From: a virus
IMG/VR virus record: IMGVR_UViG_3300044988_000512
Location: 1 to 37,034 of that record
DNA length: 37,034 bases
Reading direction: 5' to 3' (one strand)
Part shown: positions 1 through 6,990 of the stretch, in pieces
Layout: every line of letters starts with the position of its first letter
How positions within the stretch are numbered: position 1 is the stretch's first letter
Notes under the pieces: generated by a model
Told to the model about the DNA's origin: nothing
Databases searched by the model: none
The model's input: the letters and a program-made list of their open reading frames with translations, nothing else
Program-made: the position numbers and the translations under genes

Positions 1-39
1 GTCCTTACCTGCAGCCGGAGCTGCTTTCCCTTCGTCCAT
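1..39 (-). CDS. N-terminal fragment of an unidentified phage protein (cut by window edge)
   Basis: Only the first 13 codons are in the window, starting M-D-E-G-K-A-A-P-A-A and running off the left edge. I chose the ATG at 39 because a GAGGG Shine-Dalgarno lies 7 bases upstream (47-51) and a promoter-like pair lies further upstream at 131-158. An overlapping frame starting at 101 is also open but has a less convincing start. The gene follows the terminase in transcription order, so a head-morphogenesis function (scaffold, capsid or portal) is an inference from position only. Confidence 0.45.
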   Translation of the reverse strand, partial: MDEGKAAPAAGKD

Positions 40-130
40 GAGTAAACCCTCAAGAAGTGCCAGGCGGTGCGTCCGCCAGTCCGATCAAACCGATGTGCCA
101 TGAGGGCACGACTCCACTTTGATACTAATA

Positions 131-158
131 AGTATAGCGGCTGCTGTACAAAAGTCCA
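131..158 (-). promoter_or_regulatory. Candidate sigma70-type promoter for the gene at the left edge
   Basis: On the minus strand TGGACT (153-158) is followed after 16 bp by TATACT (131-136), a good -10 with a 4/6 match at -35. The inverted repeat ATACT-AATA-AGTAT (122-135) overlaps the -10, so a protein bound there could occlude it. The predicted leader to the ATG at 39 is about 85 nt. No experimental support. Confidence 0.4.
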
Positions 159-179
159 GCACTATTTTTCAAGTGGCGA

Positions 180-200
180 GTGACGTGTGACGAGTGACGA
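180..200. repeat. Three tandem 7-bp repeats GTGACGT/GTGACGA
   Basis: GTGACGT (180-186), GTGACGA (187-193) and GTGACGA (194-200) follow each other without spacers. Function is unknown. The string resembles the low-complexity word repeats seen at other gene ends in this window (see findings) more than a known operator. Confidence 0.6.
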
Positions 201-252
201 GAGCCGGATGGATAGAAACGTCCACACTTCTGCACAAGTGATGACAGTTTGT

Positions 253-280
253 GTTACAAAATGTGCGGTGATTTTGTAAC
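253..280. terminator. Perfect 10-bp inverted repeat, possible terminator or operator
   Basis: GTTACAAAAT (253-262) and ATTTTGTAAC (271-280) are perfect complements around an 8-base GTGCGGTG loop. It lies about 90 bp downstream of the last gene of the minus-strand early operon. There is no T-run after it on either strand and the stem is AT-rich, so it is a weak intrinsic terminator at best; a dyad operator is equally possible. Confidence 0.4.
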
Positions 281-369
281 TATTACCGAGCGGGTATGGC
301 GGCGGCAGGTGAACCCTTGCTTCATTTATGGCCGATAGTTCAAACGTGGCTTGAACTACGGCGCGAAAC

Positions 370-660
370 CTACTCCAAGCGGGAGGCTTCGGCGCGGCGC
401 TGCTCTAAGGTGTCCCACAGCTCGAGGAGGGCGTTGAGCTGTCCGCTGGCGTGGGCGAGCCAGCCGGGTTCTTTGGCGGTGGCCATCGTTGAGACGAGCA
501 GGGATGTGTCGGCGATGCGGTCCTGCAGCTCGGTCATTACGGCGAGAAAGGCCGGCGGGGCTTGCTCGCGGGTGAAGGACAGGGCGCCCTTGGGGTCGTA
601 GTTGTCGGTGACTTGGTAGCGGTCGATGGGGATGGTTTTGGTTTTTTGCGTGAATAGCAT
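370..660 (-). CDS. Hypothetical protein, 96 aa
   Basis: I do not recognise this family. It is soluble and mixed-charge, with an N-terminal M-L-F-T-Q-K-T-K-T-I-P-I segment and a probable C-terminal helix rich in Leu, Glu and Arg. The ATG at 660 was preferred over longer in-frame starts because the upstream frame runs through the Cys-containing gene at 728-937. The leader has no Shine-Dalgarno but carries ACACAAACA (672-680), seen before other genes here. It is the last gene of the early operon, 67 bp after the zinc-ribbon-like gene. Confidence 0.65.
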   Translation of the reverse strand: MLFTQKTKTIPIDRYQVTDNYDPKGALSFTREQAPPAFLAVMTELQDRIADTSLLVSTMATAKEPGWLAHASGQLNALLELWDTLEQRRAEASRLE

Positions 661-727
661 AATTTTTAAGCTGTTTGTGTTCGTGGTTCGCGAATGGCGA
701 ATACAGTCGTTCGTATGGGTTAAGGCG

Positions 728-937
728 TCATCCGCGACGCATGACGATGATCTCCAGCGCGGTGATGGCATTTTGCAGATGCGGGCCGCAGTCCCGGCAG
801 GCGGGGCCGAGGTGGATGTCGTGGCCGTGGATGTCTTGAATACGAAGCGGCTTGGCACAGATGCCGCAGCGCGGGATGTCACTGCCGCGGCGGCCGGGGC
901 GCAGGCGGCTGGGTGGTGAGGGCGGCGATTGGGTCAT
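728..937 (-). CDS. Small zinc-finger-like protein, 69 aa
   Basis: Two Cys pairs, C24-x2-C27 and C47-x2-C50, with His residues between them (H38, H42) suggest one structural zinc site in a short treble-clef or ribbon-like fold. The N-terminus is Ser/Pro/Arg-rich. The ATG (935-937) overlaps the terminase stop as TGATG, so the two are translationally coupled. The position directly after TerL is where some phages encode small packaging or HNH proteins, but no catalytic HNH residues are visible. The function is unknown. Confidence 0.7.
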   Translation of the reverse strand: MTQSPPSPPSRLRPGRRGSDIPRCGICAKPLRIQDIHGHDIHLGPACRDCGPHLQNAITALEIIVMRRG

Positions 938-2598
938 CAGTAACTTCCGCCTCCGGTAGATCGCAGGATGTCGCCTTCGACGTTGATGGCATCGGAGAGG
1001 CAAACGTAACGAAGCAAATCGATGAAGTCTTTTACGGCCCCGAGTTTTTTGTCCGCACCAGTATAAGTCTGCAGCGCATAGATGACATTTTTGCAGTTCT
1101 CTGAGATGTAAAGCCTCGGCTGGTTGATTGCGTCAACTGGCTTTTCGGGATTATAGGACAGCGCGTCGTTAATCATGCTGACGCCTTCGTCGATGCTGTC
1201 GCCCGGCGTGGCGGTGAAGTGCATATTCAAGTCCGCCATGTCATCAATGAGGGTCGATGGCGACTCCTTGCCTAAATTTCGGGCGTGCCCATAGCGGCTG
1301 TCCATCCAGCGCTCGAAAATTTCTTCGCCGCCTTCGACGCGCAGAATTTCTTCTTTGTAGCGCTGTAGCCCAAAGCCAAAATTCTGCTGCGCAGGACCGG
1401 GTTTGCCATCGAGCTTTTTGCCATCCGGCAGCGCCCACTCGCCGGCATAGCCCACGCCTTCGATGTATGACGTTTGGTCGGGCCACTCGCGGTAGACAAC
1501 GATGCGGCCGGTAATATCGTGAACAGTCCAAAGCATGGCCCAATTTTTGCCAGACGCCGGATCGACCCAATGGTAGCGAGTCCCGTTTGGTACGTTGCTG
1601 TGCCGGATAACGTGAACCTTCGGGTTGAACAGCGGGAAGCGGCCAGAATGCGCCTTGGTGGGGATTCCGTAAGCTCGCTCTAAGATTTTTTCTCGGGTTT
1701 CGCTTTGCAGCTCCTTTTTCATCCGAGACCAGCCGGCCCAGGGATTTAGCTTGGTGTGAAAATAAATAATGGGCCGACCCTTCGGGTTGATTTGCTCGAT
1801 GGGCACTTGCTCAAAGCCAACAACCTTGCCCTCGGCGTTTTTGCGCTCCAGCAACTCGGCATCGACGGTGACAACGTCTTTGGCGCCGGACAAGTAGTCG
1901 GCCACGATAGGCGTCCAGCCTTGCACTGGGGTAAAAGTGACGGCCAACTTGCCATTTCGGTCCACCAAGCGGAAGCGGATCGTGCTGAGAACATCGAGAG
2001 CACCCATAGCCTCGTCCATCCAAACCATATCGACCTCGCCACCTTCTAGTGTGGACGGATCTTGCGAGTAATTGCGGAAAATGCACTGTGCTGAGTTTGG
2101 CGCGACCCACTTAGATTCTGAGAATCCGTTCTTAATTGTGTAGCTGATTGCCGTGACGGCCGATTTTCTGGCGTTTCTCCATTCTGGCGGCATGTATTTC
2201 CAGACACGGGGCTGCTGAAGCTCAACGCTGTTGGCGGCGGTCAAAGAAAAGCACCACACAACGGCACCCGGCTTGTTGTACATCGTTTTGATGACTTCCT
2301 TTGCGGCCCACTCCGTTTTCCCGCTCCGGTTTCCGCCCAGAACAAGCAATTCGCGGTGCTTATCGATCAACTCGGACGCGCGCTTCCACACCGGCGGGAT
2401 GTAGCCATGGCGAAACGGGTCTGATGCCTCGCGGGCGATCATCTCTTCGCGCGTTTTGAGATATAGCCAGCCGCTTTCAGCTCCCAGCTTGTCCAGCAGA
2501 TCGTAATCTAGCTGCATGACCGGGTGCGGCGTAGGCTTAAAGCGTGTCTGGTGCTCGTTCACGAAGTAGATCGGGCGCCGGCCGGTGCGTTTGCGCAA
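937..2598 (-). CDS. terL: Terminase large subunit (ATPase/nuclease packaging motor)
   Basis: Packages DNA into proheads by ATP hydrolysis and cuts the concatemer. The Walker A-like element VLGGNRSGKTEWAAKE lies in the N-terminal third, followed by a Walker B-like VDMVWMDEA. The C-terminal half has the nuclease-type acidic motifs, including WVDPASGKNWAMLW. I place the start at TTG 2598, behind a GGGGAAG ribosome site and just after the preceding stop (553 aa); the first ATG is at 2517 (526 aa). The frame is open to 2838, but that part overlaps a separate 70-aa gene and reads like a shadow. No small terminase is adjacent; the HTH protein at 10625-11221 is a possible partner. Confidence 0.92.
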   Translation of the reverse strand: MRKRTGRRPIYFVNEHQTRFKPTPHPVMQLDYDLLDKLGAESGWLYLKTREEMIAREASDPFRHGYIPPVWKRASELIDKHRELLVLGGNRSGKTEWAAKEVIKTMYNKPGAVVWCFSLTAANSVELQQPRVWKYMPPEWRNARKSAVTAISYTIKNGFSESKWVAPNSAQCIFRNYSQDPSTLEGGEVDMVWMDEAMGALDVLSTIRFRLVDRNGKLAVTFTPVQGWTPIVADYLSGAKDVVTVDAELLERKNAEGKVVGFEQVPIEQINPKGRPIIYFHTKLNPWAGWSRMKKELQSETREKILERAYGIPTKAHSGRFPLFNPKVHVIRHSNVPNGTRYHWVDPASGKNWAMLWTVHDITGRIVVYREWPDQTSYIEGVGYAGEWALPDGKKLDGKPGPAQQNFGFGLQRYKEEILRVEGGEEIFERWMDSRYGHARNLGKESPSTLIDDMADLNMHFTATPGDSIDEGVSMINDALSYNPEKPVDAINQPRLYISENCKNVIYALQTYTGADKKLGAVKDFIDLLRYVCLSDAINVEGDILRSTGGGSY

Positions 2599-2621
2599 CG
2601 CCAGCTTCCCCAAGCCGTTGG

Positions 2622-2834
2622 TTAAACCGGCGCGGCGCCCAAATTTTTGATGTCCATCGTGGGATTCTCCAAAACGACGAACTGATCGCTGCGCATGTAG
2701 CGCGTCTCGCCGGTGTCCTCGAGGATCACGGCGTAGATGTTGTTGAAATAGGCTCCCTGCGACTCGACATACCACACCGAGCCAAGACCGAGAGGGGTCT
2801 TGACGGCAACGGGGCGGGCGAACTCGTGGATCAT
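2622..2834 (-). CDS. Hypothetical protein, 70 aa
   Basis: Small and probably beta-rich (many Val, Ile and Tyr; motif GSVWYVESQG, then a Y-F-N-N-I-Y-A-V strand). It reads like a small barrel, but no family is recognised. The ATG at 2834 overlaps the previous stop as ATGA, the standard junction of this operon. It precedes the terminase by 23 bp, so a packaging-related role is possible from position alone. Confidence 0.65.
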   Translation of the reverse strand: MIHEFARPVAVKTPLGLGSVWYVESQGAYFNNIYAVILEDTGETRYMRSDQFVVLENPTMDIKNLGAAPV

Positions 2835-2959
2835 GCAAAGTATGTGCAGGCGCCCCACTCGTCTCGCTCGGTGGAGCTGGGCATCCCGGAGATGGTCCGC
2901 GGCGTCACACCACATGAACGCCGGCGAGAACCCGCTTGAGCCTGCAGATTGAAAGTCAT
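2831..2959 (-). CDS. Micro-ORF, 42 aa, inside an ATGA chain
   Basis: The predicted product starts M-T-F-N-L-Q-A-Q-A-G and ends with W-G-A-C-T-Y-F-A. There is no recognisable domain. Support comes from the gene chain: its ATG overlaps the stop of the 59-aa gene as ATGA, and its stop overlaps the ATG of the 70-aa gene as ATGA, so it fills the gap exactly. It has two Cys and no membrane segment. Without homologues it could be a chance frame. Confidence 0.45.
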   Translation of the reverse strand: MTFNLQAQAGSRRRSCGVTPRTISGMPSSTERDEWGACTYFA

Positions 2960-3135
2960 TTGGATTGTTTGCGCTTGCGCGCGGCGAAGGCGGCGGCGAG
3001 GGCGGGCAAATTGTTGCTGGCGCGGTCGCGGCCGACTTCGTTGTAAAGTTTGATAGCCTGCTTGAGCTTGGCCTTGATCTCTGGCGTGTCGGTCGGATGA
3101 CTCGTCAGGTCGTACATGTCGCGGGGCTTAGTCAT
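2956..3135 (-). CDS. Small basic helical protein, 59 aa
   Basis: Starts M-T-K-P-R-D-M-Y-D-L and ends in an Ala-rich, Lys/Arg-rich helix (A-A-A-F-A-A-R-K-R-K). The middle IKAKLKQAIKLYNEVGRDRA is a typical amphipathic helix. A strong GGAGGG Shine-Dalgarno lies 8 bases before the ATG. The start overlaps the end of the 51-aa membrane protein by 8 bp. The basic tail suggests nucleic-acid binding, which is an inference only. Confidence 0.65.
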   Translation of the reverse strand: MTKPRDMYDLTSHPTDTPEIKAKLKQAIKLYNEVGRDRASNNLPALAAAFAARKRKQSK

Positions 3136-3283
3136 AAATGGTTACCCTCCATAGCCCGATTTGCGCGATGCTGTAGCCGAGCCATATGAGACTGTGCCAG
3201 TAGCGGTGCTGGATGAGGCCGAGGTCGATGGCAACGGCGAAGTAGATGAAGCCGACCAAGGCGATGAGGAGGCCAGAGGTCAT
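3128..3283 (-). CDS. Small membrane protein, 51 aa
   Basis: Starts M-T-S-G-L-L-I-A-L-V-G-F-I-Y-F-A-V, giving one clear transmembrane helix (about residues 3-20). A second, weaker hydrophobic stretch contains several Trp and Tyr (W-H-S-L-I-W-L-G-Y). The start overlaps the stop of the upstream 51-aa gene as ATGA. It sits in a chain of very small genes before the terminase. The family is unknown; membrane-active early proteins are common in phages. Confidence 0.6.
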   Translation of the reverse strand: MTSGLLIALVGFIYFAVAIDLGLIQHRYWHSLIWLGYSIAQIGLWRVTIYD

Positions 3284-3435
3284 CGGCGCGCTTTAGCGGT
3301 CTTGGCGGATGCGCGGAAGGCTTTGGCGGTGGGCGCGCCGGCGGAACCGGGCTTGCGCATGCGTTCACCGCTTCCGGCGGCGATGCGGGCTTTTTTGGCG
3401 TGGATGTTTGCGTACAGTCCTGCGGGTTTTTTCAT
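3280..3435 (-). CDS. Small basic phage protein with GSGERMRKPGSAGAPT motif, 51 aa
   Basis: The product starts MKKPAGLYANIHAKKARIAA and is strongly basic, with the conserved-looking stretch GSGERMRKPGSAGAPT in the middle and an Ala/Lys tail. Short proteins with this Gly-Ser-Gly-Glu...Arg-Lys-Pro-Gly pattern occur in many tailed phages, usually near terminase or replication genes; I know of no proven function. It starts 2 bp after the stop of the 39-aa membrane gene and its stop overlaps the next ATG as ATGA. Confidence 0.7.
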   Translation of the reverse strand: MKKPAGLYANIHAKKARIAAGSGERMRKPGSAGAPTAKAFRASAKTAKARR

Positions 3436-3437
3436 AA

Positions 3438-3557
3438 TTATTCTTCTTCGTTGTTTCCGTAGCGGATGGCCCAGGCGAACATGCCGCCGTAGGCTGCCAA
3501 GGCGCCGAGCACTATGCCTGCGGCGAGGCCGATGAGGATGTAGCCGGCGGCGGTCAC
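3438..3557 (-). CDS. Micro membrane protein, 39 aa (GTG start)
   Basis: GTG at 3557 overlaps the stop of the HExxH gene as GTGA. The product is one long hydrophobic helix with small residues (G-Y-I-L-I-G-L-A-A-G-I-V-L-G-A-L-A-A) and a short acidic C-terminus (N-N-E-E-E). A single-pass membrane protein is the only supportable call. The perfect fit in the gene chain argues against a chance frame. Confidence 0.55.
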   Translation of the reverse strand: MTAAGYILIGLAAGIVLGALAAYGGMFAWAIRYGNNEEE

Positions 3558-3802
3558 TCGTGGACGCGCCTCCACTTGTCTTTCCACATCGACCTCGCCA
3601 TCGTGGCGGACTTCTCGGCGACTGCTTCTTCGCTCATGTCGGGGCAGACGTGGTGCAGAAGCTCATGCAAAACCGTGTCTAGCTCGTCTGCGCCGGATTG
3701 ACGGGGATCGATGTAGACTTTGCCGTCGCCCAGCGTCATGCCGTCCGCTTTTTCGCGGCCGAGCTTCTTGCGGACGATGGCTATGGTTCTGCGTGGGGGC
3801 AT
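3554..3802 (-). CDS. Small HExxH protein, putative minimal zinc metallopeptidase, 82 aa
   Basis: The motif DTVLHELLHHVCPD places H46-E47-x2-H50 in a helix, as in zinc metallopeptidases (SprT, ImmA and M78-type gluzincin/metzincin-like helices). A preceding strand (G-K-V-Y-I-D-P) and a later Glu-rich helix (S-E-E-A-V-A-E) could supply the third ligand. At 82 aa it is far smaller than usual peptidases. It may be a minimal protease, an anti-host or anti-repressor factor, or an inactive relic. It lies just downstream of the RecB-like nuclease gene with no gap. Confidence 0.65.
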   Translation of the reverse strand: MPPRRTIAIVRKKLGREKADGMTLGDGKVYIDPRQSGADELDTVLHELLHHVCPDMSEEAVAEKSATMARSMWKDKWRRVHE

Positions 3803-4579
3803 TTAGGCGGCCTTCTTCGCCATGAGCTGGACGTAGTGGAGGTTGAGACGCGCTTGGAAGACCTTCCAGAACGGCTCGGCTGAAAACAGCCAGGCGACCT
3901 CGAAGTCGTCCGGGGATTCCTTGCCGATGCGCACGATCCCGCGGCGCTGGACCTTCATGGTCGGCCGGTTCTCATTCCAGAGCTGCTCGTACCCGGCGAG
4001 CTGGACCTTGTGGGCGCCAACGATGGCTTTGCTCGTCTTCCAATCCAACAAGACGATCTTTCCGTCGCGGTCGCGGCTGGGCGCATCGATGGTGCCGCCG
4101 AAAAGGTATTCCTCGGAGACCAACTGCACCTCCGGCTCGATGACGGTGAGACCTTCGTCATCCCACCACCGCTTGAAGTTGTTGAAGGCGATGGTCGCTT
4201 TCTCAATGTCCGCGGAGCTGAACTCGGAGAGGTCGGCAACGTGGTTGTGGAGAAAACACTCAATGAGGAAGTGCGCGATGGTCCCGATGTCGGCGGCCTT
4301 GTCGCGCACCTTGCGGTAATCCTGACCGTCCATACCCAATTTCCACGCCCAGTGGATGAGGCCGCTGCTGTCCTCGCCGATCTTGGCGATGGTGCTGGCG
4401 CCGGGAACATCGGTGCCGTCTTTCAGCGGATACTTCTGGTGGGCGCGGGTCTTCTCGAGGCGTACGATTTTGCGTCCGTCCTCGGTGAAGAGATCCGGCT
4501 CAACGGGCTTGGCGGCCTTGGCCGAAGGGAGGCGGCGTTTTGCCGCCCCCCTTTTGACTGTGGTGTTTTTCTTGGGCAT
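3803..4579 (-). CDS. RecB/Cas4-like PD-(D/E)XK exonuclease
   Basis: 258 aa. The pattern is that of the RecB-family nuclease fold: DIGTIAHFLIE (H103), an acidic strand VIEPEVQL (E148, E150), FGGTIDAP (D165), IVLLDWKTSK (D179, K181), then a Q-L-A-G-Y helix (Q193, Y197). Such phage enzymes degrade or process DNA ends in recombination and replication. It follows the SSB gene by 5 bp, a typical phage recombination pair. The N-terminal 30 residues are a basic, probably disordered tail. Confidence 0.85.
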   Translation of the reverse strand: MPKKNTTVKRGAAKRRLPSAKAAKPVEPDLFTEDGRKIVRLEKTRAHQKYPLKDGTDVPGASTIAKIGEDSSGLIHWAWKLGMDGQDYRKVRDKAADIGTIAHFLIECFLHNHVADLSEFSSADIEKATIAFNNFKRWWDDEGLTVIEPEVQLVSEEYLFGGTIDAPSRDRDGKIVLLDWKTSKAIVGAHKVQLAGYEQLWNENRPTMKVQRRGIVRIGKESPDDFEVAWLFSAEPFWKVFQARLNLHYVQLMAKKAA

Positions 4580-4584
4580 AAGAA

Positions 4585-5157
4585 TTACCAGCTAATTTCT
4601 TCGTCGTCGGTGCCGGTCTTGCGTGCGGCGGGCTTGGCTTCCGAAACGTCGAAGCCGTAGGCGGTGGCGCTGCCGCCATCGCCCCAAGTGACGAGGTCAT
4701 GCACCATGATGGCCTTGGGCTGCAGCGTAATGCCGGCGCCGAGCGTGCCCGTGTACCAGCAGTAGGGAACGACCGCGACTTGGATCTTGCTGCCGCCGCC
4801 GATGTTGTCGGTGATGATATCGCCGGAGGCGTTGAAGAGCTTCGGCGCGCGGCTGTAGGTCTCGCCGGCCTTGTCTTTGCCCACGGCTTTGACCTTGAGC
4901 TTCAATTGCGTCATACCGTCGTTGTCTTCCCACGGCGCGGCGTGGAGCTTGAGTTTGTCTTTCTTCAGCTCGGCTTTCTTCTCGGCGACGAACGCGGAGA
5001 AAAGCTCCTCGGCTTGTTTGATGAACGGTTCGGCTTCCTCAGCGGTTAGCTCGAGGTTGACTTTGAACACTCCCACGTCGTCGAACTTGGTGTCGGGACG
5101 GTTGAGGTGAGGATAGCGGGCGATGCCCACGGGTGTGGTTAGGGTCTTATTTGGCAT
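4585..5157 (-). CDS. T7 gp2.5-like single-stranded DNA-binding protein
   Basis: 190 aa. It has an OB-fold-type N-terminal part (T-P-V-G-I-A-R-Y-P-H-L-N-R-P-D), conserved K-V-K-A-V-G and G-S-K-I-Q-V-A-V-V-P-Y strands, and an acidic tail ending D-D-E-E-I-S-W. In gp2.5 the acidic tail with a terminal aromatic residue docks the SSB on replication partners. It probably coats ssDNA and stimulates annealing by the phage nucleases around it. The leader contains ACACAAACAC (5176-5185) and no Shine-Dalgarno. Confidence 0.85.
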   Translation of the reverse strand: MPNKTLTTPVGIARYPHLNRPDTKFDDVGVFKVNLELTAEEAEPFIKQAEELFSAFVAEKKAELKKDKLKLHAAPWEDNDGMTQLKLKVKAVGKDKAGETYSRAPKLFNASGDIITDNIGGGSKIQVAVVPYCWYTGTLGAGITLQPKAIMVHDLVTWGDGGSATAYGFDVSEAKPAARKTGTDDEEISW

Positions 5158-5158
5158 G

Positions 5159-5518
5159 TTATGCGTTGGTTGGTTGTGTTTGTGTTGGGACTAGAAAATC
5201 GGAGCGGCGAAGGATGGTGAGGAAGTCCTGTGCGCGGAGCGTGATGAACCACTCCTCGCCGTTGCGCTTGTGGGCAACGACCGGGAAGAGCTTGGCCTTG
5301 GCATCGCGAATGGCTTGGGCCATCCAGTCGCGGATCTTGACGACCTGGCAGAATTTGACCTCCCAGTGGAAATCGGGCAGGCAAGGGCAGACGACATCGG
5401 GCGAGTCGCCGAGACCGCTGAACTGCTGACCGCGGCGGATGCCGGAGTCGCCGAAGGCTTCGCGCAACTCATCGCGCCACATGCGCTCTCCGCGGGCGCC
5501 TTTTGCGCGACTATTCAT
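5159..5518 (-). CDS. Resolvase-like PD-(D/E)XK endonuclease, 119 aa
   Basis: The order G-A-R-G-E-R-M-W-R-D-E-L (Glu in the first helix), SGLGDSPDVVCP (Asp), HWEVKFCQ (E-x-K) and a later helix fits small Holliday-junction-resolvase or VRR-Nuc-like nucleases of phages. It probably resolves branched replication intermediates before packaging. The ATG at 5518 was chosen because the longer frame is an Arg-rich shadow of the helicase tail; it overlaps the helicase stop by 8 bp. Confidence 0.75.
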   Translation of the reverse strand: MNSRAKGARGERMWRDELREAFGDSGIRRGQQFSGLGDSPDVVCPCLPDFHWEVKFCQVVKIRDWMAQAIRDAKAKLFPVVAHKRNGEEWFITLRAQDFLTILRRSDFLVPTQTQPTNA

Positions 5519-6893
5519 TGATCGCCTCCCAAAGTTGTTTCGCCGGGGCGTAGACCGAGCCGTCGCTGTCGCTAGTGCGTCCCGCGGGTGCGGTGCCTTC
5601 AAAGCGGGTGAGCGAGGGACGCCATGTGAGGTTGAGCGTGCCGGTGCGGCCGGCGCGGTGCTTGGCGACGATCAACTCGGCGTCCTGCGGGTCTGGCTCT
5701 TGATCCTGCACTGCGTAGTACGCGGGACGATGGACAAGGCAAACAATGTCGGCGTCTTGCTCGATGCTGCCGGATTCGCGGAGGTCGCTAAGTTTTGGGC
5801 GGTTGTCGCTGCGGTTTTCGGCCTGCCTGTTAACCTGGGCGGCGGCGACTACAGGGATGCCCAACTCCATGCTCATGGCTTTGAGGCCGCGGGAAACAAA
5901 GCCGACTTCGTTCTCGCGGGACTGGGCGCCGGAGTGACTAACGAGTTGCAGGTAATCAACGAAGACGCACTTGACGCCCCAGCGGCGGACGGCGAGGCGG
6001 GCGCGGCCGCGGATGTCGAGCAGCGTGAGTCCGCCGCGGTCGTCAACGTAGAGGGGTTCGGTGCTGAATTGCGTGGCGGCGTCAAAAATGCGGTGTTTGA
6101 TCGATGCGGTCAAAAATCCGTTCCGAATGATCTCGGTGTTGGTTTCAGCGCGGCCGAGGACCACGCGGGCGGCGAGTTCGTTGGCGGGCATCTCAAGGCT
6201 GAAGTAGACGACCGGGACGCCGCGGCGGGACATGTTGTCGGCCATGTTGAGCATCAGTGCGCTTTTACCCATGGCAGGGCGGCCAGCGATGATGGTAAGC
6301 TGTCCGCCGCGGAGTCCGCCGGTGACTTGGTCAAAGTCGCGGATGCCGGTCTGCAGGCCGAGCTTTTTGCCGCCGGCCATGAGGCTCTCCAGCTCTTCGA
6401 GGAGGCCCGGGACGATGGCGCTGGGGGCGCGCATGCTGTCGGTGGCAGTGGTGAGGCTGAGGCTGAGGACGGACTCGCCGGCTTGCTGGAGGACGCTGTC
6501 GGCATCGGTGGCCATGTCTTGGGCGGCGGCTTGCATGGCGACGCTGGCGTCGATGATGCGGCGGCGGGCGTGGAGGTCGCGGAGGGTTTGCGCGTGATAT
6601 TCGACCGCGGCGCTGCCGCCGGCGTAGTCGCCGAGCATCTCGGTGAGGGCGCCGGCGCCGCCTACGAAGTTGAGTTTGTGCTGCGCGTCGATGCGCTGGG
6701 TGACGGCGATGACGTTGGGCGTGCCGCCTTCACCGCGGACTTCGGCGATGGTCTCGTAGATGAGGCGATGCGCGGGCGTGTAGAAAAGATCGGCGTGGAT
6801 GCCGGAGACTTCGTCGCAAAGTTTGGGATCGGCCATGAGCGAACCGAGGACGGTGCGCTCGGTGGCGGGGCTTTGGGGAACGGTGCGTTTCAT
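5511..6893 (-). CDS. dnaB-like: DnaB-type replicative helicase
   Basis: Ring helicase of the RecA fold that unwinds the fork. An N-terminal DnaB domain (T-E-R-T-V-L-G-S-L-M) is followed by a C-terminal ATPase with Walker A AGRPAMGKSALML, the VYFSLEMP motif, Walker B VKCVFVDYLQLV, and VVAAAQVNRQ followed by an arginine-finger region. Length is 460 aa from ATG 6893, which follows the 31-aa membrane gene by 1 bp; an in-frame ATG at 6917 would add 8 residues and overlap that gene. It probably loads at the origin inside the O-like gene at 8818-9654, as lambda O/P recruits host DnaB. Confidence 0.95.
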   Translation of the reverse strand: MKRTVPQSPATERTVLGSLMADPKLCDEVSGIHADLFYTPAHRLIYETIAEVRGEGGTPNVIAVTQRIDAQHKLNFVGGAGALTEMLGDYAGGSAAVEYHAQTLRDLHARRRIIDASVAMQAAAQDMATDADSVLQQAGESVLSLSLTTATDSMRAPSAIVPGLLEELESLMAGGKKLGLQTGIRDFDQVTGGLRGGQLTIIAGRPAMGKSALMLNMADNMSRRGVPVVYFSLEMPANELAARVVLGRAETNTEIIRNGFLTASIKHRIFDAATQFSTEPLYVDDRGGLTLLDIRGRARLAVRRWGVKCVFVDYLQLVSHSGAQSRENEVGFVSRGLKAMSMELGIPVVAAAQVNRQAENRSDNRPKLSDLRESGSIEQDADIVCLVHRPAYYAVQDQEPDPQDAELIVAKHRAGRTGTLNLTWRPSLTRFEGTAPAGRTSDSDGSVYAPAKQLWEAINE

Positions 6894-6894
6894 G

Positions 6895-6990
6895 TTAGGC
6901 GGCGCCTCCGTCGTCATTGTTTTCCAGAACGACTATGACAATGAGTGTCAGCACGATCAGCACTGCGTAGGTGAGAATGAGCGCGTTCAT
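6895..6990 (-). CDS. 31-aa single-pass membrane peptide
   Basis: Starts M-N-A-L-I-L-T-Y-A-V-L-I-V-L, is hydrophobic for about 22 residues and ends with E-N-N-D-D-G-G. A strong purine-rich Shine-Dalgarno (AGGAAGGAAG) sits just upstream of the ATG at 6990, and the stop is 1 bp before the helicase ATG. It overlaps the 3' part of the 71-aa gene in another frame. The ribosome site and operon fit make a real membrane micro-protein likely; the function is unknown. Confidence 0.55.
   Translation of the reverse strand: MNALILTYAVLIVLTLIVIVVLENNDDGGAA

Larger units (their letters stand above)
40..369. other. 330-bp intergenic control region without a convincing gene
   Basis: No credible coding frame was found on either strand apart from short shadows. 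It holds a minus-strand promoter candidate (131-158), a short inverted repeat at its -10 (122-135), a 7-bp tandem repeat (180-200) and a 10-bp inverted repeat (253-280). It separates the terminase end of the early operon from the gene cut by the left edge, so it is a plausible operon boundary. Confidence 0.5.

Noticed and set aside
2598-2838. Longer terminase frame starting at 2838
   Set aside because: The extra 80 residues are Arg-rich and out of phase with the real 70-aa gene; no ribosome site. The TTG at 2598 with GGGGAAG is better.
3132-3368. Minus-strand 78-aa frame rich in Pro, His and Arg
   Set aside because: Shadow composition; the two 51-aa frames on the same strand fit the overlap chain and encode sensible proteins.
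5439-6938. Plus-strand 499-aa open frame
   Set aside because: Antisense to the helicase gene, rich in Gly, Ala and Val from reversed GC-rich codons; no motif.
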